Below are positions 15,444-23,650 of a stretch of 41,383 nt of DNA, in pieces. The translations under genes and the position numbers were made by a program. Position 1 is the stretch's first letter, and every line of letters starts with the position of its first letter. Source of the stretch: Oscillospiraceae bacterium (GTDB taxonomy: Bacteria > Bacillota > Clostridia > Oscillospirales > Oscillospiraceae); the NCBI GenBank assembly GCA_022792945.1, contig JAAWBZ010000042.1:1-41383 (forward strand), in the 5' to 3' direction. The notes below the pieces were generated by a model that searched no databases, was not told the origin of the DNA, and saw nothing but the letters and a program-made list of their open reading frames with translations.

Positions 15444-16043
15444 TTACAGTTCGATCTCATCCATGGGTTCACCATGTTCGCCGTCCAGGACCAGACCGAC
15501 GTTCTGTCCCTCATAGATAAAGGCCAAAATGTAGATGGGACAGCCGTATTCCGGGCGCTGCGCCTCGGTATAGTAGGTGGAGACCATGCTGGTGACGCCC
15601 GACGCGGCAAGTTCCTCCATCAGATACTGGCCATCCCCGTCCGTCCAGAAGTCCCCCTGGAGGAAGCCCAGATTGCCGGTAACGGTCATACCGGCGATGG
15701 TCATGGACGAGCTGCCGGGGGCGGGCTGGGGCAGGGGCTTGGGCGGGACATAGTCGGCGGTCATGATGGAAGCGGTCTTGGTGGCGGCGTCGTACTCCAC
15801 CCTGAGTCCCGCCTTCTCGCAGACGGCGCGGATGGGCGCGTAGACGGTGCCGTCGTAGGTGATCAGCTGGACATTGCGCCCGGCGTTGTCCTTGGGCTGG
15901 AAAGCCTGTCCGTTGAACAGGACCTTGGTGCCGTAGGAGACGGAGATGCTGGTGGTGGCGGCTGTGACGGTGGCGCACAGGCCGATGACCATCAGGCACG
16001 CCAGCACACCGCACAGAAAGCTCTTGACGTTGGTGTTTCGCAT
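15444..16043 (-). CDS. Secreted stalk-domain (copper amine oxidase N-like) protein
   Basis: A 199-residue secreted protein. The signal peptide is residues 1-28 (Lys-Ser-Phe-Leu, hydrophobic core, Ala-Thr-Ala-Ala). One stalk domain, also called copper amine oxidase N-terminal-like, covers about 30-100: an Asn-Gly-Gln-Ala-Phe strand, Tyr-Asp-Gly-Thr-Val-Tyr-Ala-Pro-Ile-Arg-Ala and Tyr-Asp-Ala-Ala-Thr-Lys-Thr-Ala. A Pro-rich linker (about 106-115) leads to a short C-terminal part with Thr-Val-Thr-Gly-Asn-Leu, whose function I do not recognise. There is no copper site or oxidase domain, so the name is historical. It has its own promoter and terminator and is monocistronic. A wall-associated structural or binding role is likely. 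Confidence 0.82.
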   Translation of the reverse strand: MRNTNVKSFLCGVLACLMVIGLCATVTAATTSISVSYGTKVLFNGQAFQPKDNAGRNVQLITYDGTVYAPIRAVCEKAGLRVEYDAATKTASIMTADYVPPKPLPQPAPGSSSMTIAGMTVTGNLGFLQGDFWTDGDGQYLMEELAASGVTSMVSTYYTEAQRPEYGCPIYILAFIYEGQNVGLVLDGEHGEPMDEIEL

Positions 16044-16097
16044 AAAAAATCCTCCTCTTTTCTCAGTCCCGGGCCGCGCCCGGGACAGGACGCCGTT

Positions 16098-16126
16098 ATC
16101 TTACCATAAATTACCGCGCCGCGCAA
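16098..16126 (-). promoter_or_regulatory. Probable promoter of the stalk-domain gene
   Basis: On the minus strand TTGCGC (16121-16126), 17 bases, and TGG-TAAGAT (-10 at 16098-16103). A perfect 9-bp leader hairpin (16066-16086) follows, then AGAGGAGG before the ATG. Confidence 0.45.
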
Positions 16127-16173
16127 GGTCATTTGGGGAGATTGCCGGCAAACATGCAGTCCTAAAATTACAG

Positions 16174-16202
16174 TTGCATTTTTCGCCGGAATGGTATATA
16201 CT
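16174..16202 (+). promoter_or_regulatory. Promoter of the glycine riboswitch-glyA unit
   Basis: TTGCAT (16174-16179), 17 bases and TATACT (16197-16202). The predicted start near 16209 lies just upstream of the riboswitch. Confidence 0.65.
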
Positions 16203-16232
16203 AAGGAGCAGAAAATCTGATAACCCTGCGAA

Positions 16233-16389
16233 GTTTTTCAGGAAAGTGGCGCTGTGCCTGCCGAAGGAGTCATACTCTCAGGAGCCCTGCGGGGCGGGAC
16301 TGGAAAACGGAGGAATCTCTGGAGAAGCTCATTCATTGAGTGCCGAAGGTGCAAGGCGCAAGCCGAATCTCTCAGGCAAAAGGACAGAG
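16233..16389 (+). promoter_or_regulatory. Tandem glycine riboswitch upstream of glyA
   Basis: Two glycine aptamers in a row. Aptamer 1 is closed by a P1 helix pairing 16233-16241 with 16300-16308 and contains TGCCGAAGGAG and ACTCTCAGG. Aptamer 2 is closed by CTCTG (16317-16321) with CAGAG (16385-16389) and contains the canonical GTGCCGAAGGTGCAA, AATCTCTCAGGCAAAAGGAC blocks of the family. The linker is about 8 bases, as in cooperative tandem switches. A GC hairpin near 16402-16419 and a terminator at 16441-16475 follow as expression platform, so control is probably by transcription termination. Together with the promoter it accounts for the 452-base gap 16044-16495. Whether glycine turns glyA on or off cannot be fixed by eye. 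Confidence 0.9.
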
Positions 16390-16440
16390 GCGTCGCGATC
16401 CCCCGGGCAGTCCCGGGGCATGGTGTCTTTCTTGTCGATC

Positions 16441-16475
16441 AGTGGGCAGAACCGGAGCGGGGCCGCCCACTTTTT
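16441..16475 (+). terminator. Riboswitch expression-platform terminator
   Basis: AGTGGGC (16441-16447) pairs with GCCCACT (16465-16471), followed by a T-run to 16475. It lies between the second aptamer and the glyA RBS. Confidence 0.75.
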
Positions 16476-16495
16476 ATATTGTAAGGAGAATCGCC

Positions 16496-17746
16496 ATGAA
16501 AAATGTTGCCAACGAGTCCATTGATTTTGTCCGGCAGTTCGACCCCGAGGTCGCCGGTCTGATGGATCAGGAGCTGTTCCGCCAGCGGCGGAATATCGAG
16601 CTGATCGCCTCGGAGAACATCGCCTCCCAGGCTGTCATCGCCGCCATGGGCAGCGTCCTGACCAATAAATACGCCGAGGGCCTCCCCGGCAAGCGCTACT
16701 ATGGCGGCTGCGAATACGTGGACGTACTGGAGGAGCTGGCCATCCGGCGCGCCAAGCAGCTTTTCGGCGCCGAGTTTGTCAACGTCCAGCCCCACTCCGG
16801 CGCACAGGCCAATCTGGCCGTCTACGCCGCCCTGCTCGCCCCGGGCGACAGCGTGCTGGGCATGAGCCTGGCCAACGGCGGCCACCTGACCCACGGCAGC
16901 CCCGCCAACCTCTCGGGCAAATACTACGATTTCCACGCCTACGGCATCAACCCCGACACCGGCCGCATCGACTACGACGAGGTGGAGGATCTTGCTAAAA
17001 AATACCAGCCCAAGCTGATTGTCGCCGGTGCGTCGGCCTATCCCCGGGCGCTGGATTTCAAGAGGTTCGCCGAGATCGCCCACCGGCATGGGGCGCTCCT
17101 GATGGTGGACATGGCCCATATCGCAGGGCTGGTGGCCGGCGGCGTCCACCAGAATCCGGTGCCCTACGCCGATATCGTCACCACCACCACCCACAAGACC
17201 CTCCGCGGCCCCCGGGGCGGACTCATCATGGCCCGGGAGGAATTCGCCAAGAAGCTCAACGCCGGCGTGTTCCCCGGCACCCAGGGCGGGCCGCTGATGC
17301 ACGTCATCGCCGGCAAGGCCGTGTGCCTGGGCGAGGCGCTGAAGCCGGAATTCCAGACCTACGCCCAGAGCATCGTCGCCAACGCCAGGGTCCTGGCCCA
17401 GGCACTGCTGGAGAAAGGCTTCGACCTGGTCTCCGGCGGCACCGACAACCATCTGATGCTGGCGGACCTGCGCCCGCTGCACACCACCGGCAAGGCCATG
17501 CAGACCCAGCTGGACGACGTCTATATCACCGTCAACAAGAACGCCATTCCCAACGACCCGGAGAAGCCCGCCGTCACCTCCGGCATCCGCATCGGCACCC
17601 CCGCGGCCACCACCCGGGGCCTTGGCGCGGCGGAGATGCAGGTAATTGCCGAGTGCATGTACAAAACGGCGGTGAACTACCCCGCCACCCGCGACGAGGT
17701 CCGCGCCGCCGTGGGCGAAATTTGCAGCCGCTTCCCGCTGTACTGA
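16496..17746 (+). CDS. glyA: Serine hydroxymethyltransferase
   Basis: A 416-residue PLP enzyme of standard length that interconverts serine plus tetrahydrofolate with glycine plus 5,10-methylene-tetrahydrofolate, the main one-carbon source. Characteristic segments are Asn-Ile-Glu-Leu-Ile-Ala-Ser-Glu-Asn near the N terminus, Gly-Lys-Arg-Tyr-Tyr-Gly-Gly-Cys-Glu, [10 protein letters not shown], and the Schiff-base lysine K234 in [10 protein letters not shown]. I use the ATG at 16496, after TAAGGAG; the in-frame extension to 16340 runs through the riboswitch and is not coding. It is a single-gene unit controlled by the tandem glycine riboswitch and ended by the terminator at 17755. Confidence 0.97.
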   Translation: MKNVANESIDFVRQFDPEVAGLMDQELFRQRRNIELIASENIASQAVIAAMGSVLTNKYAEGLPGKRYYGGCEYVDVLEELAIRRAKQLFGAEFVNVQPHSGAQANLAVYAALLAPGDSVLGMSLANGGHLTHGSPANLSGKYYDFHAYGINPDTGRIDYDEVEDLAKKYQPKLIVAGASAYPRALDFKRFAEIAHRHGALLMVDMAHIAGLVAGGVHQNPVPYADIVTTTTHKTLRGPRGGLIMAREEFAKKLNAGVFPGTQGGPLMHVIAGKAVCLGEALKPEFQTYAQSIVANARVLAQALLEKGFDLVSGGTDNHLMLADLRPLHTTGKAMQTQLDDVYITVNKNAIPNDPEKPAVTSGIRIGTPAATTRGLGAAEMQVIAECMYKTAVNYPATRDEVRAAVGEICSRFPLY

Positions 17747-17754
17747 AAAGCCAA

Positions 17755-17785
17755 CGCGCCGGCCCCTGGGCCGGCGCGATTTTTT
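17755..17785 (+). terminator. Terminator after glyA
   Basis: An 11-bp perfect stem, CGCGCCGGCCC (17755-17765) with its complement at 17768-17778, followed by ATTTTTT. It reaches the stop of the converging amidase gene. Confidence 0.85.
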
Positions 17786-19205
17786 ATGATTCGGATATTG
17801 GCCCCAGATAGGCCGCAATCCCCGCTGCGATGCCCCCGGCCAGCAGGCGCTGATATTCCACGGAGGCCAATTGCGCGCATTCGGCCTCATTGCTCATGTA
17901 GCCGGTCTCCACCAGCACCGCCGGCATGGTCGTATTCCGCAGCACGTAGAAATTCGCTGTCCGGAGGCCCCGGTCGTTGGCGCCGGTGGCGTCCAGCACC
18001 GCGCGGTGGATGGACTCTGCCAGCACCTTCGCCCGGACGCCGTCCACCAGATAGTACGTCTCCAGGCCGCTGACCTCCGGCTTCTGGGCAAAGGCGTTGG
18101 CGTGGATACTCACGAAGATGTCCGCCTGCTGGGTGTTGGCCTGCTCGGCCCGGGCCGCCAGCGAGACCGTGGCGTCCTCACGGCGGGTGTACTCCACCCG
18201 GTAGCCCGCCGCCTCCAGCAGCGCGCCGGTCTCCAGGGTGATGGGCAGCGTCAGGTCCTTCTCATACAGTCCGAAATAGGGCGCGCCGATGTCTGTCCCG
18301 CCGTGGCCCGCGTCCAGGACCACCAGCGGCGGCAGGTCCGGCTGCTCCGGTGCCTCCGGCTCCGGGGGAATCACCGGCTCCGGCGGCGCTTCCGGCTGTG
18401 TGACCGTCAGGGTGCCGCCGGTGAAGTCCAGGCCCAGATCGTCGATGCCGTACCCCTCCCGCAGGTCAAAAACCACGCGGGCCACCCGGGCGTCGTCATA
18501 GCCCTGGTCGTACTGGTTATAGCGCACCGCAGCCACCGCTGTACCGTCCACCGCCAGCTTTCCGAAGCTGCTGTCCGCCAGAACGCCGCCCGGGAAATCC
18601 GCCACCACCCGGCCCGGCAGGGTGAACACGCTTAGCTCCGCCGCGCTGTCCGCCGCCACCGTCACCACGCCGCCTTGCAGCCGCGGGGCCGTCACCGCGT
18701 AGGTGGGCGCCTGGGGCGCGGAGATCTGCACCGCGGAGGCTGCATCGTCAAACTCCACTGAGGCTCCCAGCTGCTCCGTGACAAACCGCACCGGCACCAT
18801 GGTCCGCGTCAGGCCGTCCTGCCTGGCCATAGTGGCCGGGACGCCGTCGTAGAGCCGCACCGTCTGCCCGTTGACCATCGCCTCGGCCGAGCCGATGGTC
18901 AGAAGGATGGATGTCCGGCCATTCTCGATCTGCACCTGCATGGTCTCCTGCTTCCAGGTCACGGAGGCCCCCAGGTCCTCGGAGATCACCCGCACCGGCA
19001 CCAGCGTCCGCCCGTTCAGGATGAAAGCGGGGATGTCGGTCTCCAGCGTCCGCCCGTCCAGCACCAGCGAGACGGTCCGCACGGACTGCGGCGCAAAGTA
19101 GCCGGCGCTGTCCCGGACCTCCAGCGTTCCGGGCGCGGCCAGCGCCGGGGCCGCCAGCAGCAGGGCCAGCAGCAGCGTCAAAATCAGGGCACGGAGAGTT
19201 TTCAT
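17784..19205 (-). CDS. N-acetylmuramoyl-L-alanine amidase with stalk and AMIN domains
   Basis: A 473-residue secreted cell-wall hydrolase. A signal peptide (1-23) is followed by a stalk (copper amine oxidase N-like) region at about 45-165 with two Val-Pro-Val-Arg turns. An AMIN-like domain spans about 170-275, then a Pro/Glu-rich linker to 300, and an Amidase_3 domain from about 302 to the end. Zinc ligands are visible as His in Asp-Ala-Gly-His-Gly-Gly, Glu in Leu-Tyr-Glu-Lys-Asp, and His in Ser-Ile-His-Ala-Asn; the catalytic Glu is in Val-Glu-Thr-Gly-Tyr-Met-Ser-Asn. It would cut the MurNAc-L-Ala bond of peptidoglycan during growth, separation or sporulation. It is a single-gene unit; I found no clear promoter. 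Confidence 0.93.
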   Translation of the reverse strand: MKTLRALILTLLLALLLAAPALAAPGTLEVRDSAGYFAPQSVRTVSLVLDGRTLETDIPAFILNGRTLVPVRVISEDLGASVTWKQETMQVQIENGRTSILLTIGSAEAMVNGQTVRLYDGVPATMARQDGLTRTMVPVRFVTEQLGASVEFDDAASAVQISAPQAPTYAVTAPRLQGGVVTVAADSAAELSVFTLPGRVVADFPGGVLADSSFGKLAVDGTAVAAVRYNQYDQGYDDARVARVVFDLREGYGIDDLGLDFTGGTLTVTQPEAPPEPVIPPEPEAPEQPDLPPLVVLDAGHGGTDIGAPYFGLYEKDLTLPITLETGALLEAAGYRVEYTRREDATVSLAARAEQANTQQADIFVSIHANAFAQKPEVSGLETYYLVDGVRAKVLAESIHRAVLDATGANDRGLRTANFYVLRNTTMPAVLVETGYMSNEAECAQLASVEYQRLLAGGIAAGIAAYLGPISES

Positions 19206-19361
19206 GGCAAGTCCTTTCTGGCGAACGCCCGCGAAGGCGGACGGATTATGTCAACAAGGGAAGCATATCACATTTTCCCCGCCCCGTCCAGTGTTTTATG
19301 GGCTGGGAATTGGAGGAAAAATTTATTTTCGCCGTTGGGAGTATCAAAATCGGAATTCTTA

Positions 19362-19370
19362 TGCTATAAT
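19362..19370 (+). promoter_or_regulatory. Extended -10 promoter of the membrane protein at 19408
   Basis: TGC followed by a perfect TATAAT (19365-19370). The -35 region is poor, which an extended -10 can offset. Confidence 0.5.
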
Positions 19371-19407
19371 AGCCAAAAACTGCAAGCGCATTTTCGGGAG
19401 GCGGAGC

Positions 19408-20103
19408 ATGAAAGAAAAAAGGATCTGGATCTTGCTGGGCACCGGCCTGGCGGCGGCTGCGGGGTTTGTCCTGCGGGGCTGGCAGGCGCGCAGGGGGCTG
19501 GTGCCGGGGGATGTGAGCGTGTGGTGTCTGGGGCTTTTGTGCGCCGCGGCGGTGATCGCCCTGGCGGCGGCGTGCCGCGGGCTGGAGAAAAAGGAGGTCT
19601 ATACCGAGAGCTTTTCCTCCGGCACGGCGGAGCTGGCTGTCTCGCTGGCGGGCGCGGCACTGGTGCTGGCGGGGTCCCTGCTGAGCCTGGCCCGGGGCGA
19701 GGAGCGGCTGGTACCGGGCCTGGGCGTGCTGGCGGCGCTGTGCTTCGGCGTCACGGCCTGGCAGCGCAGCCGCGGCGCGGTGCCGCTGTACGTGTTCCAT
19801 GCCGCGCCGTGCCTCTACCTGGTGGTCAAGCTGATCCTGGAGTTCAAGCAGTGGAGCGTGGACCCGGCGGTGCTGGACTACTGCTTTGACCTGTTCTTCG
19901 CCATCTCTGCCATGTGCGCCGTGTTCCACCTGGGGAGCTTCTGCTTTGACAAGGGCCAGCGGCGCATCAGTGTGTTCTGGTGCCTCAGCTGTGTGGTGTT
20001 CGCCGCGGTGGGCCTGGCCGATGGCGGGCTGGCGCGGTGCCTGCTGCTGGCGGGCATGGGCGTCTGGACCGGGTGCAGCGCCTGGCAATTATTGGAAGAT
20101 TAG
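19408..20103 (+). CDS. Polytopic membrane protein of unknown function
   Basis: A 231-residue integral membrane protein with about eight hydrophobic helices (about 5-25, 32-52, 72-92, 98-116, 126-146, 152-178, 186-206, 210-228) and only short charged loops. I do not recognise a family, transport motif or catalytic residue. I start at the ATG at 19408, where GGGAGG sits 7 bases upstream and the N terminus begins Lys-Glu-Lys-Arg before the first helix, a normal inside-positive start; the open frame to 19204 has no RBS. It is a monocistronic unit between divergent or converging neighbours, with its own extended -10 and the terminator at 20164. Function not assigned. Confidence 0.8.
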   Translation: MKEKRIWILLGTGLAAAAGFVLRGWQARRGLVPGDVSVWCLGLLCAAAVIALAAACRGLEKKEVYTESFSSGTAELAVSLAGAALVLAGSLLSLARGEERLVPGLGVLAALCFGVTAWQRSRGAVPLYVFHAAPCLYLVVKLILEFKQWSVDPAVLDYCFDLFFAISAMCAVFHLGSFCFDKGQRRISVFWCLSCVVFAAVGLADGGLARCLLLAGMGVWTGCSAWQLLED

Positions 20104-20163
20104 ACGAATTTCGCGCACACTTCGGAAAAAAATCCGCCTGCCGCGGGGGCAGACGGGGGTGTT

Positions 20164-20204
20164 GTGAGCCGTTCCGGTGCGGACCGGAACGGCTCACGTT
20201 TTAC
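20164..20204. terminator. Bidirectional terminator between converging genes
   Basis: A perfect 15-bp stem, GTGAGCCGTTCCGGT (20164-20178) with its complement at 20183-20197, and a GCGG loop. GTTTTA follows on the plus strand and ACAACA on the minus, so it is stronger for the plus-strand gene. Confidence 0.75.
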
Positions 20205-21346
20205 CGGGCGATGCGGCTCTGGAGCAGGGCCTCCGCGCACCGGGCGGCGGCGATGCCGGCGGTGCAGGCCAGCGCCTCGTCCAGACGCGCCTCAATGGAG
20301 CCGGTGAGCTGCACCGCGGCGGGCTTGGGATTCTCATCCACCTGGAGCAGCAGCGCCGCGGCCTCCCCGCAGGTCAGGCCCGCCAGGGGCTGGAAGCTGC
20401 CCGCCGTGCCGCCCATCAGCCCGCAGGCCGTGAGCGAGGCCGCCGCGTCCTGGGCCCAGTCGGCGATGGACGCTGCATCGCGGTAGAGCGACAGCGCCTC
20501 CGCGCTCGCCTGGGGCAGTGTGCCGATGCGGGTGATGAGCCGCGCGGTGATCACCGCGGCCTCCTGCCGGGTCAGCAGCTGTGCGCCGTCCTGGCTGCTC
20601 ACCAGTCCCAGCTGCGCGGCCGCGGCGCAGGCGGCGGCGGTTTCGGGGACTGTGACGCCGTGGCGGGTGAGGACGCTGAGGGCCATGGCGCAGAAGGTTT
20701 CTCGGGTGACGGCGGCCTGATTGCCGCCGGTCAGCTGGGCGATGCCGTTGCGCGCCGGCGTCTGGAGGTATGGCTCAGCCCAGGCGCTGGGCGTCTCCGG
20801 TGCCTGGCTCCGGGGCTGGATGACCGCGCCGGAGCGGGACTTGAGGGTGTAGGCCTGATAGGCATCGGTGGGGAAGTCGATGACCCGGTCGGCCCCGGCC
20901 TGTCCGTTCCAGCTCCAGTTCTGCTCAAAGAGGGTGAGGCTGTCGCCGCCCCGGGCGCGGACCAGCGCCCAGTGGCTGTAGCCGCTCCCCCGGGCGGCGG
21001 CGCTGCCGAAGAGGATATCGCCGGGCTGGGGATCGTCGGTGGGCTCAAAGTAGAGGTCGTCGCTGTTCAGGACCGTGACCTGGCCCTCGTCACAGCGCAG
21101 CGTCAGGCCGTAGACCTCCTGGTAGTACCGCTCTACCAGCTCCACACAGTAGAGCGTCGGGCCGGAGAGGTTGTAGCGCGCCTCCACGCCGTCCAGGGCG
21201 GCGGCTACGAAGCCGTCCTGGGTGATGGGAACATATGTACAGGCGCGTGTGCCTTCCGCGGCGGAAACCGGCACGGCCAGGGCGGCGGTGAGCGCCAGGC
21301 AGCCGACGGCGGAGGCAATCCGTTTTGGAAACTGCAAATCCTTCAT
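20201..21346 (-). CDS. Secreted CHAP-like peptidase/amidase with degenerate SLH C terminus
   Basis: A 381-residue secreted protein with a signal peptide at 1-30. Residues about 45-190 resemble a CHAP (NlpC/P60-like) domain: a possible catalytic Cys in Leu-Tyr-Cys-Val-Glu-Leu-Val-Glu-Arg, Gln-Pro-Gly-Asp-Ile-Leu-Phe, a possible catalytic His in Gly-Tyr-Ser-His-Trp-Ala-Leu-Val, and Phe-Glu-Gln-Asn-Trp. These enzymes cleave peptidoglycan peptides or amides. Residues about 195-345 contain three SLH-like units, the clearest ending Gly-Ser-Phe-Gln-Pro-Leu-Ala-Gly-Leu-Thr-Cys-Gly-Glu-Ala. They are diverged, so wall binding is uncertain. The RBS-like GAAAGG abuts the ATG, so a TTG nine bases further in is an alternative start. 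Promoter at 21371-21399. Confidence 0.75.
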   Translation of the reverse strand: MKDLQFPKRIASAVGCLALTAALAVPVSAAEGTRACTYVPITQDGFVAAALDGVEARYNLSGPTLYCVELVERYYQEVYGLTLRCDEGQVTVLNSDDLYFEPTDDPQPGDILFGSAAARGSGYSHWALVRARGGDSLTLFEQNWSWNGQAGADRVIDFPTDAYQAYTLKSRSGAVIQPRSQAPETPSAWAEPYLQTPARNGIAQLTGGNQAAVTRETFCAMALSVLTRHGVTVPETAAACAAAAQLGLVSSQDGAQLLTRQEAAVITARLITRIGTLPQASAEALSLYRDAASIADWAQDAAASLTACGLMGGTAGSFQPLAGLTCGEAAALLLQVDENPKPAAVQLTGSIEARLDEALACTAGIAAARCAEALLQSRIAR

Positions 21347-21370
21347 CCTTTCTGGTGTATATCCTTATAG

Positions 21371-21399
21371 ATAGTAACATTTTGTAATAAATCTGTCAA
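21371..21399 (-). promoter_or_regulatory. Promoter of the CHAP-SLH gene
   Basis: On the minus strand TTGACA (21394-21399), 17 bases and TACTAT (21371-21376), 24 bases before the ATG. Confidence 0.7.
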
Positions 21400-21483
21400 T
21401 CCATTTTTCCGCCGTCACAAATTGTTTACAAAATATCTGCAAAATGGTTCCGAAAATCCGTATAATTCAGGAGGGAAACACCT

Positions 21484-21900
21484 TTGGAAGATTTATTTGC
21501 CATCTGCCTGGACAGGCGGGCTGTGAACGCGGTCAGCGCCCTGGGGCTGGCCCACATCGGGGACGGGGTATTCGAGCTGCTGGTGCGCACGCGCCAGTGC
21601 GTCCTGGGCCGCGCCACCCAGACGGGACTGCACCGGGCCACGGTGGCCCAGGTCAGCGCCCCGGCCCAGGCCCGACGGGCCGAGCGGATGCTGCCGCACC
21701 TGAGCGATGAGGAGCTGGCCTACTACCGCCGCGGCCGCAACGCCCACGCCCACCACGCCGCCCCCAAAAACGCCACACCCGATCAGTACGCCAGGGCCAC
21801 GGGGCTGGAGACGCTGTTCGGCGCGCTGTATCTGCTGGGCCGGCGGGCGCGGATCAACGAACTGTTTTTTTTGACCATGGAGGACGATCATGCCGTTTGA
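21484..21900 (+). CDS. mrnC: Mini-ribonuclease 3
   Basis: A 138-residue RNase III-like protein lacking the double-stranded-RNA-binding domain, the defining feature of Mini-III. Family marks are the Gly-Asp-Gly-Val-Phe-Glu-Leu segment holding a catalytic Asp near residue 22, Tyr-Tyr-Arg-Arg-Gly-Arg-Asn-Ala near 80, and Tyr-Ala-Arg-Ala-Thr-Gly-Leu-Glu-Thr-Leu-Phe-Gly-Ala-Leu-Tyr near 100-115 with the second acidic site. In B. subtilis it matures the ends of 23S rRNA. The start is TTG at 21484, with AGGAGGG 8 bases upstream and a TATAAT at 21461-21466. It overlaps the rqcH start by 11 bases, so the two are co-translated. Confidence 0.92.
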   Translation: MEDLFAICLDRRAVNAVSALGLAHIGDGVFELLVRTRQCVLGRATQTGLHRATVAQVSAPAQARRAERMLPHLSDEELAYYRRGRNAHAHHAAPKNATPDQYARATGLETLFGALYLLGRRARINELFFLTMEDDHAV

Positions 21901-23641
21901 CGCCGTATTTTTGAAGGCCCTCACGGGCGAGCTGGCCCGGGGAGCCATGGACTGCCGGGTGGACCGGGTCCACCAGCCGGCCCGGGACCAGGTGGTGCTG
22001 CACCTGCGGGGCCGGGAGGGCGTGCGCCGCCTCCTGCTCTGCGCCGGCCCCAATCATCCCCGGGCACACTTTACCGAAGCGCCCCTGGAAAACCCCGCCC
22101 AGCCGCCCATGTTCTGCATGCTCCTGCGCAAGCACCTTTCGGGCGGGAAGGTGGCGGCGGTACGCCAGTACCCCATGGAACGGGTACTGGAGCTGACCTT
22201 TGCATGCATCGATGAGCTGGGCGAGCCGGCGGAAAAGCGATTGATCCTGGAGATCATGGGGCGCAACTCCAACCTGATCCTCTGCGGCGGCGACGGGCGC
22301 ATCCTGGACTGCCTGCGGCGGGTGGACTTTGAGATGTCGGAGAAGCGGCAGGTCCTGCCGGGGCTCTACTACCAGGCCCCGCCGGCCCAGGACCGCCGGG
22401 ACCCGGCGCAGACGGACCGGGCGGCGATCCTGCGCCTGCTGGAGGCCGTGGAGGGCCCCCGGCTGCTGGACAAATGGCTGCTGGACACCTTCCTGGCCCT
22501 GCCGCCGCTGATCTGCCGGGAGCTGAGCTACACCTTCTGCGGCGATACCGCCTGCGACCTGGCCCTCTGCGACCGCACGGCCCTGGCGGACCACCTGGAC
22601 CGGGCCTTCCGGGCGCTGGAAACGGGGCCGTACACCCCGGTGATGCTCCTGGACCAGGGGGAGCCGAAAGACTTCTCCTACCGGCCCATCGGGCAGTACG
22701 GTACGGCCTGGGAGACGGAGGAATTTTCCGATTTTTCCAGTCTCCTGGACCGCTTCTACGCCCAGCGGGACCGCGCCGCCCAGATGCGCCAGCGCGCCCA
22801 GGCCATGCAGAAGGCCGTCAGCAACCTCCGCGGCCGCACCGAGCGCAAGCTGGCCCATCAGCGCCAGGAGCTGGAGGCTACCTTCGACCGCGAGCGCCTG
22901 CGCCGGCTGGGGGATATCGTCACCGCCAACCTCCATACCATTCAGCGGGGGCAGGCGCGGCTGAAGGCCGTGGACTTCTATGACCCGGAGATGGCGGAGA
23001 TCGAAATTCCCCTCTCGCCGCAGCTCTCGCCCCAGCAGAACGCGGCAAAATTCTATAAGGAGTATGCCAAGGCCAAAAATGCCGAAAAGGTTCTCCGCCC
23101 CCTGATCGCCCAGGGCGAACAGGAGCTGGCGTATCTCCACAGCATCCTCGACGAGCTGAGCCGCGCCGAGAGCGAAAAGGACCTCCAGGAGATCCGCGCA
23201 GAGCTGGTGGAGGGCGGCTATCTCCGCCGCACCGGCGGCAAAAAGCAGATGAAGCAGCCCCCGTCCCGCCCCATGGAGTTCCGCTCCAGCGAGGGCTATC
23301 CCATCTTCGTCGGCCGCAGCAACCGCCAGAACGACCAGCTTACCTGCAAGGCCGCGGCCAAAAATGACCTTTGGCTCCACACTCAGAAAATCCACGGCAG
23401 CCACGTCATCATCGCCTGCGGCGGCGCGCGGCCCGGGGACGAGACCATCACCCAGGCCGCCATGCTGGCCGCGTGGTATTCCCAGGGCCGGGCGGGGCAG
23501 AATATCCCTGTGGACATGACCCAGGTGCGCAATGTCAAAAAGCCCGCCGGGGCCAAGCCCGGCATGGTCGTCTACGACCGCTACACCACCGTCACCGTCA
23601 CGCCCGACCCGGCCCTGCCGGAGCGGCTGCGGGTGAAATAG
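21890..23641 (+). CDS. rqcH: RqcH, NFACT-family ribosome quality control factor
   Basis: A 583-residue NFACT protein, older name fibronectin-binding protein. The NFACT-N domain covers about 1-200, helix-hairpin-helix and long coiled-coil segments cover about 280-440, and the NFACT-R domain is at about 455-575 with Asn-Arg-Gln-Asn-Asp and Leu-Trp-Leu-His-Thr-Gln-Lys-Ile-His-Gly-Ser-His. In B. subtilis RqcH binds stalled 50S subunits and recruits tRNA-Ala to add C-terminal alanine tails that mark the chain for degradation. The Asp97-Arg98 pair needed there is Glu97-Arg98 here. The gene overlaps mrnC by 11 bases and is followed after 9 bases by a Cys-rich protein gene, forming a three-gene translation-related unit. 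Confidence 0.93.
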   Translation: MPFDAVFLKALTGELARGAMDCRVDRVHQPARDQVVLHLRGREGVRRLLLCAGPNHPRAHFTEAPLENPAQPPMFCMLLRKHLSGGKVAAVRQYPMERVLELTFACIDELGEPAEKRLILEIMGRNSNLILCGGDGRILDCLRRVDFEMSEKRQVLPGLYYQAPPAQDRRDPAQTDRAAILRLLEAVEGPRLLDKWLLDTFLALPPLICRELSYTFCGDTACDLALCDRTALADHLDRAFRALETGPYTPVMLLDQGEPKDFSYRPIGQYGTAWETEEFSDFSSLLDRFYAQRDRAAQMRQRAQAMQKAVSNLRGRTERKLAHQRQELEATFDRERLRRLGDIVTANLHTIQRGQARLKAVDFYDPEMAEIEIPLSPQLSPQQNAAKFYKEYAKAKNAEKVLRPLIAQGEQELAYLHSILDELSRAESEKDLQEIRAELVEGGYLRRTGGKKQMKQPPSRPMEFRSSEGYPIFVGRSNRQNDQLTCKAAAKNDLWLHTQKIHGSHVIIACGGARPGDETITQAAMLAAWYSQGRAGQNIPVDMTQVRNVKKPAGAKPGMVVYDRYTTVTVTPDPALPERLRVK

Positions 23642-23650
23642 GAGCTGCGT

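Noticed and set aside
16340-16495. N-terminal extension of glyA
   Set aside because: It would translate through the riboswitch and terminator, and homologues start at the ATG at 16496.
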